NCBI GenBank assembly: GCA_963204915.1
Contig: CAUJHS010000067.1
Span: forward strand, 27,728-91,727
DNA length: 64,000 bases
Source of the DNA: Planctomycetota bacterium
GTDB lineage: Bacteria > Planctomycetota > Planctomycetia > Pirellulales > Pirellulaceae
Reading direction: 5' to 3'
Shown: one piece after another, positions 63,873 to 64,000 of the stretch
Layout of the letters: each line of letters begins with the position of its first letter
How positions within the stretch are numbered: the first letter of the stretch is position 1
Notes under the pieces: generated by a model
Databases searched by the model: none
The model's input: the letters and a program-made list of their open reading frames with translations, nothing else
What the model was told of the DNA's origin: nothing
Made by a program: the position numbers and the translations under genes

Positions 63873-64000
63873 ATGATGGATACGCCATTGTATGAAGAAC
63901 GGCAACTGATCGCCGGTTGGATGATAGGCCTGATTGTCGCCACCACGGCGGCTTCGATTGGAGTGGCGGCCGTAGTCGCGGATGCGGCAAAGGACCCCAT
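63873..64000 (+). CDS. Small membrane protein (partial, runs off the right edge)
   Basis: An ATG at 63873 with GGGAGA 7 bp upstream opens a frame that begins MMDTPLYEERQLIAGWMIG and continues as a hydrophobic Ala/Val/Ile-rich helix (LIVATTAASIGVAAVV) to the window edge. No stop is reached in 42 codons. No family recognised. Confidence 0.6.
   Translation, partial: MMDTPLYEERQLIAGWMIGLIVATTAASIGVAAVVADAAKDP

Overview
This 64 kb window looks like chromosomal DNA of a planctomycete, most likely of the Pirellulales/Rhodopirellula type. The clues are a Cys-rich YTV-repeat surface protein, a Tat-exported DUF1501 protein, a PmoA-like (DUF6807) secreted protein, a tandem bacterial-microcompartment shell protein, a sulfatase cassette, a Gly-rich exported protein and many short divergent or convergent transcription units. 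Lineage is an inference from gene content; no rRNA is present.

Layout. 0-11 kb is mostly housekeeping: a partial nucleotidyltransferase/HD protein (-), a lone BMC shell protein (+), a SET-domain protein (-), two thioredoxin-fold proteins (+), acetyl-CoA synthetase (+), then a minus-strand block of cdsA, uppS, a small overlapping ORF, purA, a SpoU/TrmH methyltransferase and an ArsR regulator. 11-17.4 kb is a complete oligopeptide ABC transporter operon, oppABCDF. 17.4-22 kb is a minus-strand group of two small membrane proteins, an exported M20 amidohydrolase, rdgB and an exported unknown. 22-27 kb has a Gly-rich exported protein and the phoH-pgpH-ybeY operon. 27-32 kb holds a beta-propeller/cytochrome c protein (-) and a three-gene HAD phosphatase / deoxyhypusine-synthase-like / PfkB-RfaE kinase operon (+). 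32-42 kb holds the membrane pyrophosphatase (-), a DUF1501 protein (+), a leucine-rich-repeat protein (-) and sdhCAB (-). 42-45 kb has a stand-alone receiver protein, an exported beta-helix protein, a flippase-like membrane protein and tRNA-Ala(GGC).

Directly after the tRNA, 45.2-53.7 kb looks like an acquired catabolic island: a divergent AraC regulator and arylsulfatase, then a metallo-beta-lactamase-fold hydrolase, a cupin, an SMP-30 lactonase, an FAH-family hydrolase, a carboxymuconolactone decarboxylase-like protein and a DUF2252 protein. A plausible role is desulfation and breakdown of a sulfated aromatic or sugar-acid compound. A roughly 1 kb stretch with no convincing gene separates it from the YTV-repeat protein. 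Next come a zinc-ribbon/P-loop GTPase/TIR fusion (the best candidate here for an undescribed signalling or immune protein), a hotdog thioesterase, a PmoA-like protein, an exported unknown, a nucleoside-permease-like MFS transporter, a neutral-ceramidase-like secreted hydrolase and the start of a small membrane protein that runs off the right edge.

Two copies of a ~122 bp imperfect palindrome lie directly behind the stop codons of uppS and of the flippase-like gene, 36 kb apart, and look like members of a dispersed non-autonomous repeat family.
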